Source: an uncultured Paracoccaceae bacterium
Lineage (GTDB): Bacteria; Pseudomonadota; Alphaproteobacteria; Rhodobacterales; Rhodobacteraceae
Direction: 5' to 3'
Assembly (NCBI GenBank): GCA_947500775.1
Contig: CANMTD010000001.1
Location: 682,001 to 746,000, forward strand
DNA length: 64,000 nucleotides
Position numbers and translations under genes: made by a program. Shown here piece by piece: positions 46,327 through 56,008 of this stretch. The notes under the pieces are model-generated. The model had not been told where the DNA came from and did not search any database. It saw only the letters and a program-made list of their open reading frames with translations. The number at the start of each line of letters is the position of its first letter. The stretch's first letter is position 1.

Positions 46327-46334
46327 TTATATAA
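46327..46334. promoter_or_regulatory. AT palindrome in the pmpA-arsR divergent promoter
   Basis: TTATATAA in the 77-base divergent gap, with CATT before it. It is the only clear AT palindrome there and could be part of the ArsR operator. Function unproven. Confidence 0.3.
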
Positions 46335-46363
46335 GGGATGCCGAATAAGCAAGGGTCGCACTC

Positions 46364-46693
46364 ATGAATGTGAATGTGAATGTCGAGGCGCTGGAACCGA
46401 AACTGATCGAAGCGGCGGGGCTGTTGGGCCTGCTGGCACAGCCCGCGCGGCTGAAGGTTCTGTGCAATCTGGTGTCGGGGGAACAAACGGTGCAGGCGCT
46501 GACGGCGCTGTGTGATCTGTCGCAACCGGCGATGTCGCATCATCTGGCCAAATTGCGCGCGGCCGGCGTGGTCGCGACACGCCGCGAGGCGCAGTCGATA
46601 TTCTATCGGATAAAATCGCCCGAGGCCGAGGCGGTCCTGACCGTATTGCACCAGATATACTGCGCCGATATCGACCCCGTGGTGGACCGCTAG
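46364..46693 (+). CDS. ArsR-family sulfide/persulfide sensor (SqrR/BigR-like)
   Basis: A 109-residue regulator with recognition helix QPAMSHHLAKLRAAG. Cys34 (KVLCNLV) and Cys100 (HQIYCAD) are 66 residues apart, the same as the BigR/SqrR dithiol (42 and 108 or 41 and 107). Cys50 is extra. The gene is divergent from the pmpAB-dioxygenase operon, which it should repress in the absence of sulfide. The N-terminus begins with a repeated Asn-Val (MNVNVNV). Confidence 0.92.
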   Translation: MNVNVNVEALEPKLIEAAGLLGLLAQPARLKVLCNLVSGEQTVQALTALCDLSQPAMSHHLAKLRAAGVVATRREAQSIFYRIKSPEAEAVLTVLHQIYCADIDPVVDR

Positions 46694-46709
46694 GCCCCGG
46701 ACGGGAAAA

Positions 46710-46733
46710 GGGCCCCCGGCATACCGAGGGCCC
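46710..46733. terminator. bidirectional hairpin between arsR and the nuclease gene
   Basis: GGGCCCCCGG and CCGAGGGCCC pair over ten bases with one mismatch around a four-base loop, between convergent genes. No long T-run. Confidence 0.55.
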
Positions 46734-46744
46734 CATTCCATGGA

Positions 46745-49700
46745 TCAGGTCAGGATGAATTCATCGACCTCAAGCCGGTCGAATTCCATGGCCGAAACCT
46801 CCAGCGCAAGGCTGTCGGTGACCCCCAGCTTGACCGCGTCAAAGGATGTGTTCCCGGCCAGATCGTAAGAGACGGCGCCATCGGAAATCTCAAGCACCGC
46901 AGTATCGATCAGCGCGCCTTCGTCGAAGAATTCCAGCGTCACATTGCCGGAGCCCGCGATGTTGACGAATTCGAATTCGACCTCCAGCGCGTCGCCCAGA
47001 CCGGGCTGATCGTTCAGCGCGAAGGTCAGGGTTTCATCCTCGTCCAACAGCGAGGCATCGCCGCCCAGCCCGCGATTGTCGCCACGCAGCGACCGGACCG
47101 ACAGACCATCACCACGGGTCGACAGATACTCGATCCCGCGGTTCAGACCATCGTCGGCGGTGATGGTGACACCGGCCACGTCGATCGGACCGCGCGACAA
47201 CAGTTTCGCCCGGTCGGTTGTTTCCAGAACGCCGTCCACCGAATATTCGATATTGGTCCGGTTGCGGCCTGCGGCGACAAATTCCAGCCGCGCGGCGGCG
47301 GTGGGATCGTCCAGTGTCAGGCCGATCACCAGCGGGTCGTGGTCCGAGGCGGCGAAAGGATCGTCGTTGAAGAACAGCGGATTGCTGAAGCTGTTGTCAT
47401 AGTTCAGCAAATCGGGTTCGTCCGCGTTGATGTGCCATTCGGCAACACCGGTGACATTGTCCAGCAGCCCATCGCCCGACAGGCCGTAATCCAGCGTGCC
47501 GCGCTGACCGTCGAAGACAAAGCTATAGGCGTCTTCGCCGATATATTCCGCCGCCAGATCGGTATAGCCGTCGCCTGTCAGCGTCTGAACCGGGTCTTCC
47601 TTGGCGTAAGAGTTCAGATCGCCCAGGATCACCACATCGGTTGCATCCTCGGCCCCGGTCGGATTGCTGTCCAGCCAGGCCGCCAGTTCGGCGGCGGCAT
47701 CGGCGCGCACCTGGTTCCAGAACCCCTGACCGTCGCCCTGATCATAGTTCGGGTCGGCCAGCAGCGCGTCGATCAGCTCTTGCGGGGCACCGGCGTTCAG
47801 CGCATCCAGATAGGTGTCTTCCAGATTGCTGTCGCCCTTGGATTTGAAGTGGTTGACGGCAATCGTCACCTCGCTGCCATCGGCATCCTGGAACGTGGCG
47901 GCGATGGCCGGGCGGTTCCGGTCGAAATCCCCCAGACGGTCGTCCGAGCTGACATAGGCGTCCAGCGCGCGGGCGGTGTCGAATGTGGTCGCGGCCGAGG
48001 CCTCTTCGAACACCAGAACGTCCGACCCGACCACCGACACGACAGCGGGTTTATAGATGATGCCGGTGGTGATGGCATCGGTGACCACGAAATCCAGACC
48101 CGGATCGACATAGGCATAGGTGCCCGCGCCCAGTTCCGCGTTCAGGGCATCGACCAATGCGGCAATCGCGCTGTCGGGGCCGAACCCGTTGTTTTCAAGT
48201 TCCTGCAAGCCGATGATATCGGCGTCCAGTTCGGCAAGGGCGGCCACGATTTTCTGGGTCTGGCGGACCAGCTCTTCGGGGTTGTCGGCGCCGCGGGGGT
48301 CCAGATCGCCATTGGGGCCGGTTCCGGCACCCGAGACGTCGATGGTGGTAAAGTAGTTCAGCACGTTGAAGCTGGCGACTTTCAACTCGCCGCCGACCTC
48401 GGGGGCGTCTTGCGGGCGGTCGTTCGTTCCTGCGACCTGTTCCAGCGGGCCGTCGGACTGAATGCGGTATCCGCCGAACCGTTCGTCCATAATACCGGTG
48501 ACCGAGGTCAGTTCAGTGCCCAGACGCAGGGTCGGCCCCTCGGCGGTCAGCGGATCGCCGGCCTCCAGCGGGGTGCCGTCGCCGCTGTCGATCAGGCGAT
48601 AGACATCCGGATTGGACGAGGTATAGGCATCGTCGATGGTCAGGCCGCTTGCGGCGTTCTGGGCCATCAGGTCCTGAATTTCGGCCAGTTGCGTGTTGGG
48701 ATCGAAAATCTGGGTGGGCTGAACCTGATTGCCTTCGGCAACGATGATTTCGCCAAAGCGATCAAGGTCGAAGTTGGTGATGACGGTCAGCGGATCCTCG
48801 GACCCGGTGACCAGTTCGACGCGCATCCCTTCATAGGCTTCGAAGTCCGCGCTCATGCCGATGGTGATCTGCGTGACCGTCGGCAGGGCGACACCGGTTT
48901 CCAGCGTGACCGCCTCGGTCACATTGGTCAGTTCGGTCAGGTCGCTGAATTCATCGACCGTGCCGGTCAGGCGCAGCTTGTCGCCCACCGCATGGGTGGC
49001 GCCGCGATCAAAGACGAAGATACCTTCAGAGGTTGCGGCATCCGCGTCTTGGTCGGCGTCTTCTTCCTGCAGGAAGTAACCGACAACACCTTCGTCATCG
49101 GTGATGATGCCGGTGACGATTGCTTCGACCGTGACTTCCTGCCCGTCCAGCGCCGAGGCGTCGCCGCTGCCCTGAATGTCGGAAATCAGCGTGATCGAGG
49201 TATCGTTGTCTTCGATTTCAACGGTCAGGTCATTGACCGCCAGCCCGTTGTAATCGGGGTCATCGCTGACAACCGTAAAGGACAGCGCGCCGAAATGCGG
49301 GGTCGCTTCGTCGATGTCGTCGTCTTCGGCGATGACGAAGATTTCAACCGGATCGGTGCCGGTCAGTTCAACCTCGACACTGCTGGTAAAGACTTCGCCT
49401 TCGATGCTGACAAGGCTTTGCCCATCGGGGGCCGCCACGGTGACAGTGACCGGCGAGGCGGGCGTGGTGGCCAATTCCAGGGTAAAGCTGTCGGCGCCGG
49501 TCTGATCTTCGGACACGGCCAGCCCGTCACCGGCGCGGGCGGTCACGGCGGGGGTGTCGGCGCCGCCCGAGGTGCCGATGACCTTGAAATTGTCGACGGC
49601 GAAATCTTCGTCGCCGGAATCCACCGAAACGGTCAGCGTCAGGTCCAGCGTGCTGCCGGTGCCGGTGATCCCGGCGGCAAAGTTCTGCAGGGCGTCGCCC

Positions 49701-50773
49701 AGTTGCGCGCCATCGGCGGTGCCATCCAGATCGGTGTCCTGAAAGAAGAACCCGTTGAAATTATCGCCGTTCACCAGATCGGCGCCGACAAAGCTGAGGA
49801 CGGTCTGTTCCGGGCCGCCGTCGATGCTGGCGGTCAGGGTGATGAAGTCGTTGGTGTCGATGTCGCCGGGGCTATCGAAAAACTCGCCGAAATCGCCCGA
49901 AAACTGCAGATCGCTCAGCCCGCGGATGTCCAGCCCGGACCAGTTGACGGTGATCGGCAGGCTGGCGCCTTCGCCGTTCAGGTCCATGCCGGTCAGAAAC
50001 GCGCCATCAGTGCCGGTATAGGCCTTGATGCCGTTTGGCTGCGCATCGCCGCCGAAATCGCCGCCGCCCGCGCCGTCGCTGATACCGAAGAAGTCAAACC
50101 CGCCATCCGAGAAAAATCCGGCGCTGGTGGTAAAGCCGGTCGCGTCGTCAAAGGTTTCGTCCAGAACCGACACCTCGACCGGGGCGGCGGTGCCTTCGAC
50201 CGTCAGATCGTCAAACGCGATATCTTCGTCGCCTGCTTCGAGGTTTTCGATGGTCACGCGCAGGTCCAGAACCGATCCTGTGCCCGCGATCAGCGCGCCG
50301 AACGGGGCAAAGCTGTCGGTCAGCGCCAGGCCATCGGCGATCCCGTCGAAATCAGTGTCTAGTCCGGGTTCGGTATTGGTGCCGCCGAAGGCTGCGAATT
50401 GCATGATCTTGACGTATCCGCCGCCGTCGATCTGGGCTTCGATATAGACCAGTGAATTCGCGTCCCAATCCTGGTTGGAGCCATCGTCGTCTTCGGCAAA
50501 CAGACCCGAAAAGGACAGGTCGCTGTAGCCCGTGATATCAAGACCTGTCAGCGACAGCGTTACAACGCTGGCGTTCGGGGGTTCGCCGTTGGTGTCCATC
50601 GCGGCGAAGTAATAATCGCCTTCCTGTCCGGACACGGAATAAAAGGACCCGATGTTCGACCCGTCCGTCCGCGTCACGAAATCGCCCGAACCATCCGAAA
50701 ACTCGGTGACAGATGTGGTATAGCGTGTGCCGTTCCCATCCGTTTCAAAACCTTCACGAAAAATCGTTGTCAT
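46745..50773 (-). CDS. large extracellular ExeM/NucH-type nuclease
   Basis: The 1342-residue protein has no N-terminal signal peptide and is acidic, consistent with type I secretion. Order: two related beta domains (about residues 1-200 and 200-405; each ends in DEDIAFDDLTVEG or DEDFAVDNFKVIG), a Calx-beta-like domain (about 410-520), an OB-fold (about 520-640) and an endonuclease/exonuclease/phosphatase domain (about 790-1155). Catalytic motifs are SFNVLNYF, GLQELENN, NHFKSKG, LGDLNSY and SDHDP, all intact. The C-terminal 180 residues form another beta domain. Such nucleases degrade extracellular DNA, often for phosphate. It is the largest gene of the window. Confidence 0.9.
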   Translation of the reverse strand: MTTIFREGFETDGNGTRYTTSVTEFSDGSGDFVTRTDGSNIGSFYSVSGQEGDYYFAAMDTNGEPPNASVVTLSLTGLDITGYSDLSFSGLFAEDDDGSNQDWDANSLVYIEAQIDGGGYVKIMQFAAFGGTNTEPGLDTDFDGIADGLALTDSFAPFGALIAGTGSVLDLRVTIENLEAGDEDIAFDDLTVEGTAAPVEVSVLDETFDDATGFTTSAGFFSDGGFDFFGISDGAGGGDFGGDAQPNGIKAYTGTDGAFLTGMDLNGEGASLPITVNWSGLDIRGLSDLQFSGDFGEFFDSPGDIDTNDFITLTASIDGGPEQTVLSFVGADLVNGDNFNGFFFQDTDLDGTADGAQLGDALQNFAAGITGTGSTLDLTLTVSVDSGDEDFAVDNFKVIGTSGGADTPAVTARAGDGLAVSEDQTGADSFTLELATTPASPVTVTVAAPDGQSLVSIEGEVFTSSVEVELTGTDPVEIFVIAEDDDIDEATPHFGALSFTVVSDDPDYNGLAVNDLTVEIEDNDTSITLISDIQGSGDASALDGQEVTVEAIVTGIITDDEGVVGYFLQEEDADQDADAATSEGIFVFDRGATHAVGDKLRLTGTVDEFSDLTELTNVTEAVTLETGVALPTVTQITIGMSADFEAYEGMRVELVTGSEDPLTVITNFDLDRFGEIIVAEGNQVQPTQIFDPNTQLAEIQDLMAQNAASGLTIDDAYTSSNPDVYRLIDSGDGTPLEAGDPLTAEGPTLRLGTELTSVTGIMDERFGGYRIQSDGPLEQVAGTNDRPQDAPEVGGELKVASFNVLNYFTTIDVSGAGTGPNGDLDPRGADNPEELVRQTQKIVAALAELDADIIGLQELENNGFGPDSAIAALVDALNAELGAGTYAYVDPGLDFVVTDAITTGIIYKPAVVSVVGSDVLVFEEASAATTFDTARALDAYVSSDDRLGDFDRNRPAIAATFQDADGSEVTIAVNHFKSKGDSNLEDTYLDALNAGAPQELIDALLADPNYDQGDGQGFWNQVRADAAAELAAWLDSNPTGAEDATDVVILGDLNSYAKEDPVQTLTGDGYTDLAAEYIGEDAYSFVFDGQRGTLDYGLSGDGLLDNVTGVAEWHINADEPDLLNYDNSFSNPLFFNDDPFAASDHDPLVIGLTLDDPTAAARLEFVAAGRNRTNIEYSVDGVLETTDRAKLLSRGPIDVAGVTITADDGLNRGIEYLSTRGDGLSVRSLRGDNRGLGGDASLLDEDETLTFALNDQPGLGDALEVEFEFVNIAGSGNVTLEFFDEGALIDTAVLEISDGAVSYDLAGNTSFDAVKLGVTDSLALEVSAMEFDRLEVDEFILT

Positions 50774-51055
50774 GCCAAAGCACCCCCATAAAAATCAGGA
50801 CCCACCAGTCCGCTGTCAGCCAAGCCGGTGTCGCAAGTGAATGTAAGAATGATGCGACAGTTAAGGGAAGAGATATTATTAAAATCGGAAATGCAGCGTT
50901 TCCAATTACGGGTGCAATGCGATGTGCCGCAGCCTTGTGCAGTCCGGGTGCCGGTCTGATGCGAATAGAGGCGCGTATTTGCACTGACGCAACAGTGTTC
51001 GCGCATTTCCGATGATATCTTGTTCCCGCCTGACCGAGCCTCTACATCCCTGAGT
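50774..51055. promoter_or_regulatory. 282-base gap between the nuclease and S49 genes
   Basis: A divergent promoter region. It is less GC-rich than the surroundings and has AT-rich stretches near 50860-50890. No gene or clear inverted repeat was recognised. Confidence 0.4.
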
Positions 51056-51856
51056 ATGATACGTTGGTTGCCCTTCATCAAAAAAGCTCCGCTGGTGGCC
51101 GTTGTGCGCCTGTCTGGGACCATTGCATCGGGCGCGCGCGGCCTGTCGCTGAACGACGCCGTGCTGGAGCCTGTCATTGAAAAAGCCTTTCGCCGGGGCA
51201 AACCGGTTGCGGTGGCTTTGGTGGTGAATTCTCCGGGCGGGTCGCCGGCGCAATCGTCGCTGATTGCCGGGCGTATCCGGCGGCTGGCGGATGAGAAATC
51301 CATTCCGGTCTATGCCTTTGTCGAAGATGTGGCCGCCTCGGGCGGGTATTATCTGGCGACGGCGGCGGATGAGATCTGGCTGGACGAACACTCCATCGTC
51401 GGATCGGTCGGGGTGATCTCGGCCGGGTTCGGGTTTTCCGAGCTGATCGCCCGCTATGGGATCGAACGCCGGGTCCATACCGCGGGACGGTCCAAAAGCC
51501 TTTTGGACCCGTTTCAGCCCGAGAAAGCCGATGACGTCAAACGCCTGAAGGCGCTGCAGGAACAGATACACGGCGGTTTCATCCGCCATGTCACTGCCCG
51601 CCGCGGCGCGCGGCTGGCCGAGGATCAGGATCTCTTTACCGGCGATGTCTGGATCGGGATGGAGGCGGTGCGTCTGGGGCTGGCCGATGGCGTGGCCCAC
51701 CTGATCCCGAAGATGAAAGAACTGTTCGGCGACAAGGTGAAATTTGCCCAATACGGCATGCGGCGGTCGCTGTTTCAGCGGTTCGGCGCGCGGATGCTGG
51801 GCAGCGTTGTGGACGAGATCGAGGAACGGGCCCTGTGGGCGCGGTTTGGTCTTTAG
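51056..51856 (+). CDS. S49-family peptidase (SohB/SppA-like)
   Basis: A 266-residue single-domain protease. The nucleophile Ser lies in DVAASGGYYLATAADEIW and the Lys in TAGRSKSLLDPFQPEK. LVVNSPGGS forms the oxyanion side. It lacks a strong signal. The ATG at 51056 is chosen because it opens directly onto the conserved FIKKAPLVAVVRLSG segment. It is followed at once by a 58-residue gene. Confidence 0.9.
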   Translation: MIRWLPFIKKAPLVAVVRLSGTIASGARGLSLNDAVLEPVIEKAFRRGKPVAVALVVNSPGGSPAQSSLIAGRIRRLADEKSIPVYAFVEDVAASGGYYLATAADEIWLDEHSIVGSVGVISAGFGFSELIARYGIERRVHTAGRSKSLLDPFQPEKADDVKRLKALQEQIHGGFIRHVTARRGARLAEDQDLFTGDVWIGMEAVRLGLADGVAHLIPKMKELFGDKVKFAQYGMRRSLFQRFGARMLGSVVDEIEERALWARFGL

Positions 51857-52033
51857 GTGCTGGTCAAAATCGTTTCCCTGTTTCTGGTCGGCATGATGGT
51901 GCTGGCGATGTTCGGTCGGTTGCGATTGCCGGGCCGGGGCGGTAAGCACGGGGCGTTGCCAAAGGCCGGGAAATGCCCGAAATGCGGGCGACATTTGATA
52001 GGCAAGGGGCCCTGCTCCTGCCGTAAGGGATGA
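51857..52033 (+). CDS. 58-residue TM/zinc-ribbon microprotein
   Basis: A GTG-started gene beginning right after the peptidase stop and ending with an ATGA overlap to the antiporter gene, which supports real translation. It has one hydrophobic segment (VSLFLVGMMVLAMF), a basic stretch and a C-terminal CPKCGRHL...CSC zinc-ribbon-like cluster. A tiny membrane-anchored zinc protein is likely. No function known to me. Confidence 0.7.
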   Translation: MLVKIVSLFLVGMMVLAMFGRLRLPGRGGKHGALPKAGKCPKCGRHLIGKGPCSCRKG

Positions 52034-52998
52034 CGCCGCACATGGTTCAGGACTTACTGTACGCATCGCTTGGACTGGTGATTTTGCTGCTGGCGGGGGA
52101 CTCGCTTGTGCGGGGGGCGGTGAATCTGAGTTTGCGGATCGGCATCCCGGCACTGATCGTCAGCCTGACCATCGTCGCCTTCGGCACATCCGCGCCCGAG
52201 CTTCTGATCGCCGTGCAGGCCGCGCTGGACAATGCGCCCGGTATCGCGCTGGGCAATGTCGTCGGCTCCAACACCGCCAATGTGCTGCTGGTTCTGGGCA
52301 TTCCGGCGGTGATTTCCGGTTTGAAAACCGACGAATGCGACACCCGCCAGACCTATATGTTCATGCTGGCGGCGACGCTGTTGTTTATCGTGCTGTGCTT
52401 CATGGGGCCGTTCACCTGGGTCCATGGTCTGATCCTGATGGCCGGTCTGGCGTTGGTTCTGGGCGATGCAATGCGCGCCGCACATGCCCACCGGAAAGAG
52501 GCCAAAGGCGCCATCGATCTTGAAGAAGAACTGGAAGGCGCCGATCCGTCGATGCCCTGGTGGAAGATCGCGGTCTTCATGGCGCTGGGGCTGCTGGGCC
52601 TGCCGCTGGGCGCGGGCCTGCTGGTCGACAGTTCGGTCAATATCGCGCGGGTCATGGGGGTTAGCGAAACCGTGATCGGCTTGACACTGGTCGCGGTCGG
52701 CACCTCGTTGCCGGAACTGGCGACCACGGTCATGGCGGCGCTGCGCCAGCAGGCGGATGTGGCGCTGGGCAATGTCATCGGGTCTAACATGTTCAATCTG
52801 TTGGCGATTATCGGCATTGCCAGCTTTGTCGCCGACATCCCCGTGCCCGAACAAATGCTGCGGTTCGATCTGTGGGTGATGTTGGGGTCGTCGCTGGTGC
52901 TGGCGCCCTTCGTGTTCAGGGGCTGGCACATGAACAGGCCCTGGGGCATTGCTTTAAGTGCGCTTTACACCACTTATATCCTTGTGGTTTTGATCTGA
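52030..52998 (+). CDS. calcium/sodium antiporter (CaCA family, YrbG-like)
   Basis: A 322-residue membrane protein with the two alpha repeats VAFGTSAPELLIAVQ and VAVGTSLPELATTVM that form the ion-binding site, and NVVGSNTANVLL and NVIGSNMFNLL. A cytosolic acidic loop (DLEEELEGADP) separates the halves. The start overlaps the microprotein stop. Confidence 0.92.
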   Translation: MTPHMVQDLLYASLGLVILLLAGDSLVRGAVNLSLRIGIPALIVSLTIVAFGTSAPELLIAVQAALDNAPGIALGNVVGSNTANVLLVLGIPAVISGLKTDECDTRQTYMFMLAATLLFIVLCFMGPFTWVHGLILMAGLALVLGDAMRAAHAHRKEAKGAIDLEEELEGADPSMPWWKIAVFMALGLLGLPLGAGLLVDSSVNIARVMGVSETVIGLTLVAVGTSLPELATTVMAALRQQADVALGNVIGSNMFNLLAIIGIASFVADIPVPEQMLRFDLWVMLGSSLVLAPFVFRGWHMNRPWGIALSALYTTYILVVLI

Positions 52999-53009
52999 CG
53001 GGGACAGCG

Positions 53010-53795
53010 ATGAGCAAGGGAACGGCACTGGTCACGGGCGCGGGAAAACGGCTGGGGCGCGCGATGGCGCTGTGTCTGGCCCAGCGTGGATATGATGTGG
53101 CCGTGCATTACGCCAGTTCGCAGGGCGGCGCCGAAGAGGTTGCGACCGAGATCAGGGCGCTGGGCCGCAAGGCCGTGACCCTGCAGGCCGATCTGTTGCA
53201 GGAAAGTCAGACCGAAACATTGGTCCCCCGCGCGATCGAAGGGCTGGGCGGGCCGATCACCGTGCTGGTCAACAATGCCTCGGTCTTCGAACATGACGCG
53301 ATCGACACCGCCACCCGGTCAAGCTGGGACCGGCATATGGAATCCAATCTGCGCGCGCCGTTCGTGCTGACCCAGCAGGTCGCCGCTCAGGTGCCCGCGG
53401 CCGATCTCGACGGGCTGGACGAACCGGTGGCCCGTGGTCTGGTGATCAACATGCTGGATCAGCGGGTGCGCAAGCTGACGCCGGAATTCATGAGCTATAC
53501 GATCGCCAAAATGGGGTTGTGGGCCTTCACCCAGACCGCAGCGCGCGCCCTTGCGCCGCATGTGCGCGTCAATGCCATCGGTCCGGGCCCCACGTTGCGC
53601 GGCGGACGCCAGTCGCAGGAACATTTCGATCAGCAACGCCGGGCAACCGTTCTGCAACGCGGATCGAACCCCGAAGACATCACCGCCGCCTTGCAGTTCT
53701 TTCTGGATGCGCCCGCAGTGACCGGGCAGTTGATCTGTACCGACGGTGGCCAGCATCTGGGTTGGCAGACGCCCGATGTGCTTGGTCTTGAGTAA
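53010..53795 (+). CDS. short-chain dehydrogenase, pteridine-reductase-like
   Basis: The 261-residue SDR has TGAGKRLGRAM for NADPH binding, NNASVFEHDAI, and the catalytic YTIAK. The GxxKRxG motif and LLQESQTE context resemble FolM/PTR1 pteridine reductases, so a dihydromonapterin or folate role is possible. The start at 53010 is near the antiporter stop (11 bases). Confidence 0.82.
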   Translation: MSKGTALVTGAGKRLGRAMALCLAQRGYDVAVHYASSQGGAEEVATEIRALGRKAVTLQADLLQESQTETLVPRAIEGLGGPITVLVNNASVFEHDAIDTATRSSWDRHMESNLRAPFVLTQQVAAQVPAADLDGLDEPVARGLVINMLDQRVRKLTPEFMSYTIAKMGLWAFTQTAARALAPHVRVNAIGPGPTLRGGRQSQEHFDQQRRATVLQRGSNPEDITAALQFFLDAPAVTGQLICTDGGQHLGWQTPDVLGLE

Positions 53796-54100
53796 CGCTA
53801 GGTCAATTTTGCCTACGGCAGCCCAACTTGTGCACGTTACGCAATTCCTTCATAATTGTGTTACGAATTCTTGAGTGTTTTCAGCCATTTGCGCGATGCA
53901 AAAAAATAATCATTTAAAATCAATATCTTAAAATACCGCCCAAAAAATAGGCAAACCCGGGAAAATGCACGAAAACAACGGAAAACACACGCCAGAGATT
54001 ACTTACCACCAGAGTTATCCACAGAAGTCGTGGACATGTTTTCACTTGCCCCGTGCCTGATATCATTGCAGCGCGCCGACAGGAATCATAACAACAGATC
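53796..54100. promoter_or_regulatory. 305-base gap upstream of uvrC with an isolated DnaA-type box
   Basis: An AT-rich stretch (53860-53950) followed by TTATCCACA at 54015-54023, the consensus DnaA box. Only one perfect box was seen, so an origin is unlikely; it may be DnaA control of uvrC or chance. Confidence 0.45.
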
Positions 54101-55990
54101 ATGAACGACAACCCGCAAGCATCGACACCCGAAGACCAGGATGGGGCCGTGCAGGGGTACGCCTGTATTCAGGCCTATCTGCCGACGCTGGACAATTCCC
54201 CCGGGGTTTACCGGATGCTGGATGCGGACAGCCGCGTGCTGTACGTCGGCAAGGCGCGGAACCTGAAAAAGCGGGTGTCGAATTACGCCAAGCCCACCGG
54301 CCACAGCGGCCGCATCGCCCGGATGATCCGCGAAACCGCGTCGATGATGTTTCTGACCACCCGGACAGAGACCGAGGCGCTGTTGCTGGAACAGAACCTG
54401 ATCAAGCAGCTCAAGCCGCGCTATAACGTGCTGCTGCGCGACGACAAAAGCTTTCCCAATATTCTGGTGTCGCGCACCCATGGGTTCCCGCAGATCAAGA
54501 AACATCGCGGCGCCAAGAAAGAACCGGGCAGCTATTATGGCCCCTTCGCCAGCGCGGGGGCAGTGAACCGCACGCTGAACCAGTTGCAGAAGGTGTTCCT
54601 GCTGCGCAATTGTTCGGACGCGATGTTCGAAAGCCGGACCCGGCCCTGCCTGTTGTATCAGATCAAGCGATGCAGCGCGCCCTGCGTCGGCAAGGTCTCT
54701 GAGGCGGAATATGGCGCGCTGGTCGGGGATGCGGAACGGTTCCTGCAGGGTAAAAGCACACGGGTGCAGGAAACCCTGGCGAAAGAGATGGCCGTGGCCT
54801 CTGACGCGATGGAGTTTGAACGCGCCGCCGCCCTGCGCGACCGTATCCGCGCGCTGACGCAGGTCCAGCAATCCCAGGGCATCAACCCGCGCGGCGTGGC
54901 CGAGGCGGATGTCATCGCCTTGCATATGGAAGGTGGACAGGCCTGTGTGCAGGTGTTTTTCATCCGCGCCCATCAGAACTGGGGCAACCGCGATTACTAT
55001 CCGCGCGTCGGGGCCGACATCGACGCGGCCGAGGTGCTGCAGGCGTTTCTGGGCCAGTTCTATGGCAACAAACAGCCGCCCCGCCTGTTGCTGTTGTCGC
55101 ATGGGATCGAGGATGAGGATCTGATGGCCGAGGCCCTGTCGGAAAAGGCGGGCCGCAAGGTCGAAATCGCGGTGCCCCAGCGCGGCGAAAAGGCCGAACT
55201 GGTGTCGGGCGCCGCCCGCAACGCCCGCGAAAGCCTGGCCCGCAAGATGTCGGAAAGCGCGACGCAGGCCAAGTTGCTGGCCGGGCTGGCCGAGGCCTTT
55301 GCGCTGGACGGCCCGCCCGCCCGGATCGAGGTCTACGACAACTCGCATATTCAGGGCACCAATGCGGTCGGCGCGATGATCGTGGCCGGGGCCGACGGGT
55401 TTCTGAAAAGCCAGTACCGCAAGTTCAACATCAAGGGCGACGACCTGACCCCCGGCGATGATTTCGGGATGATGAAAGAGGTGCTGATGCGCCGGTTCCA
55501 GCGGTTGTTGAAAGAAGACCCCGACCGGCAGGGCGACACCTGGCCCGATCTTCTGCTGATCGACGGCGGCGCAGGGCAGGTCAGCGCGGTGATCCAGATC
55601 ATGCGCGAACTGGGGGTCGACAGCATCCCCGTGGTCGGTGTCGCCAAAGGCGTGGACCGCGACGCAGGGAAAGAGGAATTCCACCGCCCCGGCCAGCCGG
55701 CCTTTGCCTTGAAACACAACGATCCGGTTCTGTATTTCGTCCAGCGCCTGCGGGACGAGGCGCACCGCTTTGCCATTGGCACGCATCGCGCCAAACGCGC
55801 CAAGGCCATCGGTGCGACCCCATTGGACGAGGTGCCCGGCGTCGGCGCCGCCCGCAAACGCGCGCTTTTGGCCCATTTCGGCAGCGCCAAAGCCGTCAGC
55901 CGGGCGGGGCTGTCCGATCTGAAGGCGGTCGATGGGGTGTCGGACAGTTTGGCCGAAACCATCTATGGCTTCTTCCATGAGAAGGGCTGA
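54101..55990 (+). CDS. uvrC: excinuclease ABC subunit C
   Basis: The 629-residue nuclease that cuts both sides of DNA lesions with UvrAB. A GIY-YIG domain opens with [20 protein letters not shown], UvrB-binding region EFERAA-like ([13 protein letters not shown]), RNase H-like domain with [11 protein letters not shown] and LLIDGGAGQ, and a C-terminal HhH2 ([18 protein letters not shown]). Confidence 0.97.
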   Translation: MNDNPQASTPEDQDGAVQGYACIQAYLPTLDNSPGVYRMLDADSRVLYVGKARNLKKRVSNYAKPTGHSGRIARMIRETASMMFLTTRTETEALLLEQNLIKQLKPRYNVLLRDDKSFPNILVSRTHGFPQIKKHRGAKKEPGSYYGPFASAGAVNRTLNQLQKVFLLRNCSDAMFESRTRPCLLYQIKRCSAPCVGKVSEAEYGALVGDAERFLQGKSTRVQETLAKEMAVASDAMEFERAAALRDRIRALTQVQQSQGINPRGVAEADVIALHMEGGQACVQVFFIRAHQNWGNRDYYPRVGADIDAAEVLQAFLGQFYGNKQPPRLLLLSHGIEDEDLMAEALSEKAGRKVEIAVPQRGEKAELVSGAARNARESLARKMSESATQAKLLAGLAEAFALDGPPARIEVYDNSHIQGTNAVGAMIVAGADGFLKSQYRKFNIKGDDLTPGDDFGMMKEVLMRRFQRLLKEDPDRQGDTWPDLLLIDGGAGQVSAVIQIMRELGVDSIPVVGVAKGVDRDAGKEEFHRPGQPAFALKHNDPVLYFVQRLRDEAHRFAIGTHRAKRAKAIGATPLDEVPGVGAARKRALLAHFGSAKAVSRAGLSDLKAVDGVSDSLAETIYGFFHEKG

Positions 55991-56008
55991 CAGGATAAGG
56001 CTGGCATC

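Noticed and set aside
47339-50362. A 1007-residue plus-strand frame across the nuclease gene
   Set aside because: It is antisense to the nuclease whose catalytic motifs are intact; the frame is open only because of high GC and codon bias.
53860-54030. Possible chromosome origin (AT-rich region plus a DnaA box)
   Set aside because: Only one perfect box and no dnaA, dnaN, parAB or hemE neighbours; kept only as a low-interest observation.
54086-55978. A 630-residue minus-strand frame opposite uvrC
   Set aside because: uvrC has all family domains; the antisense frame has no recognisable motif.
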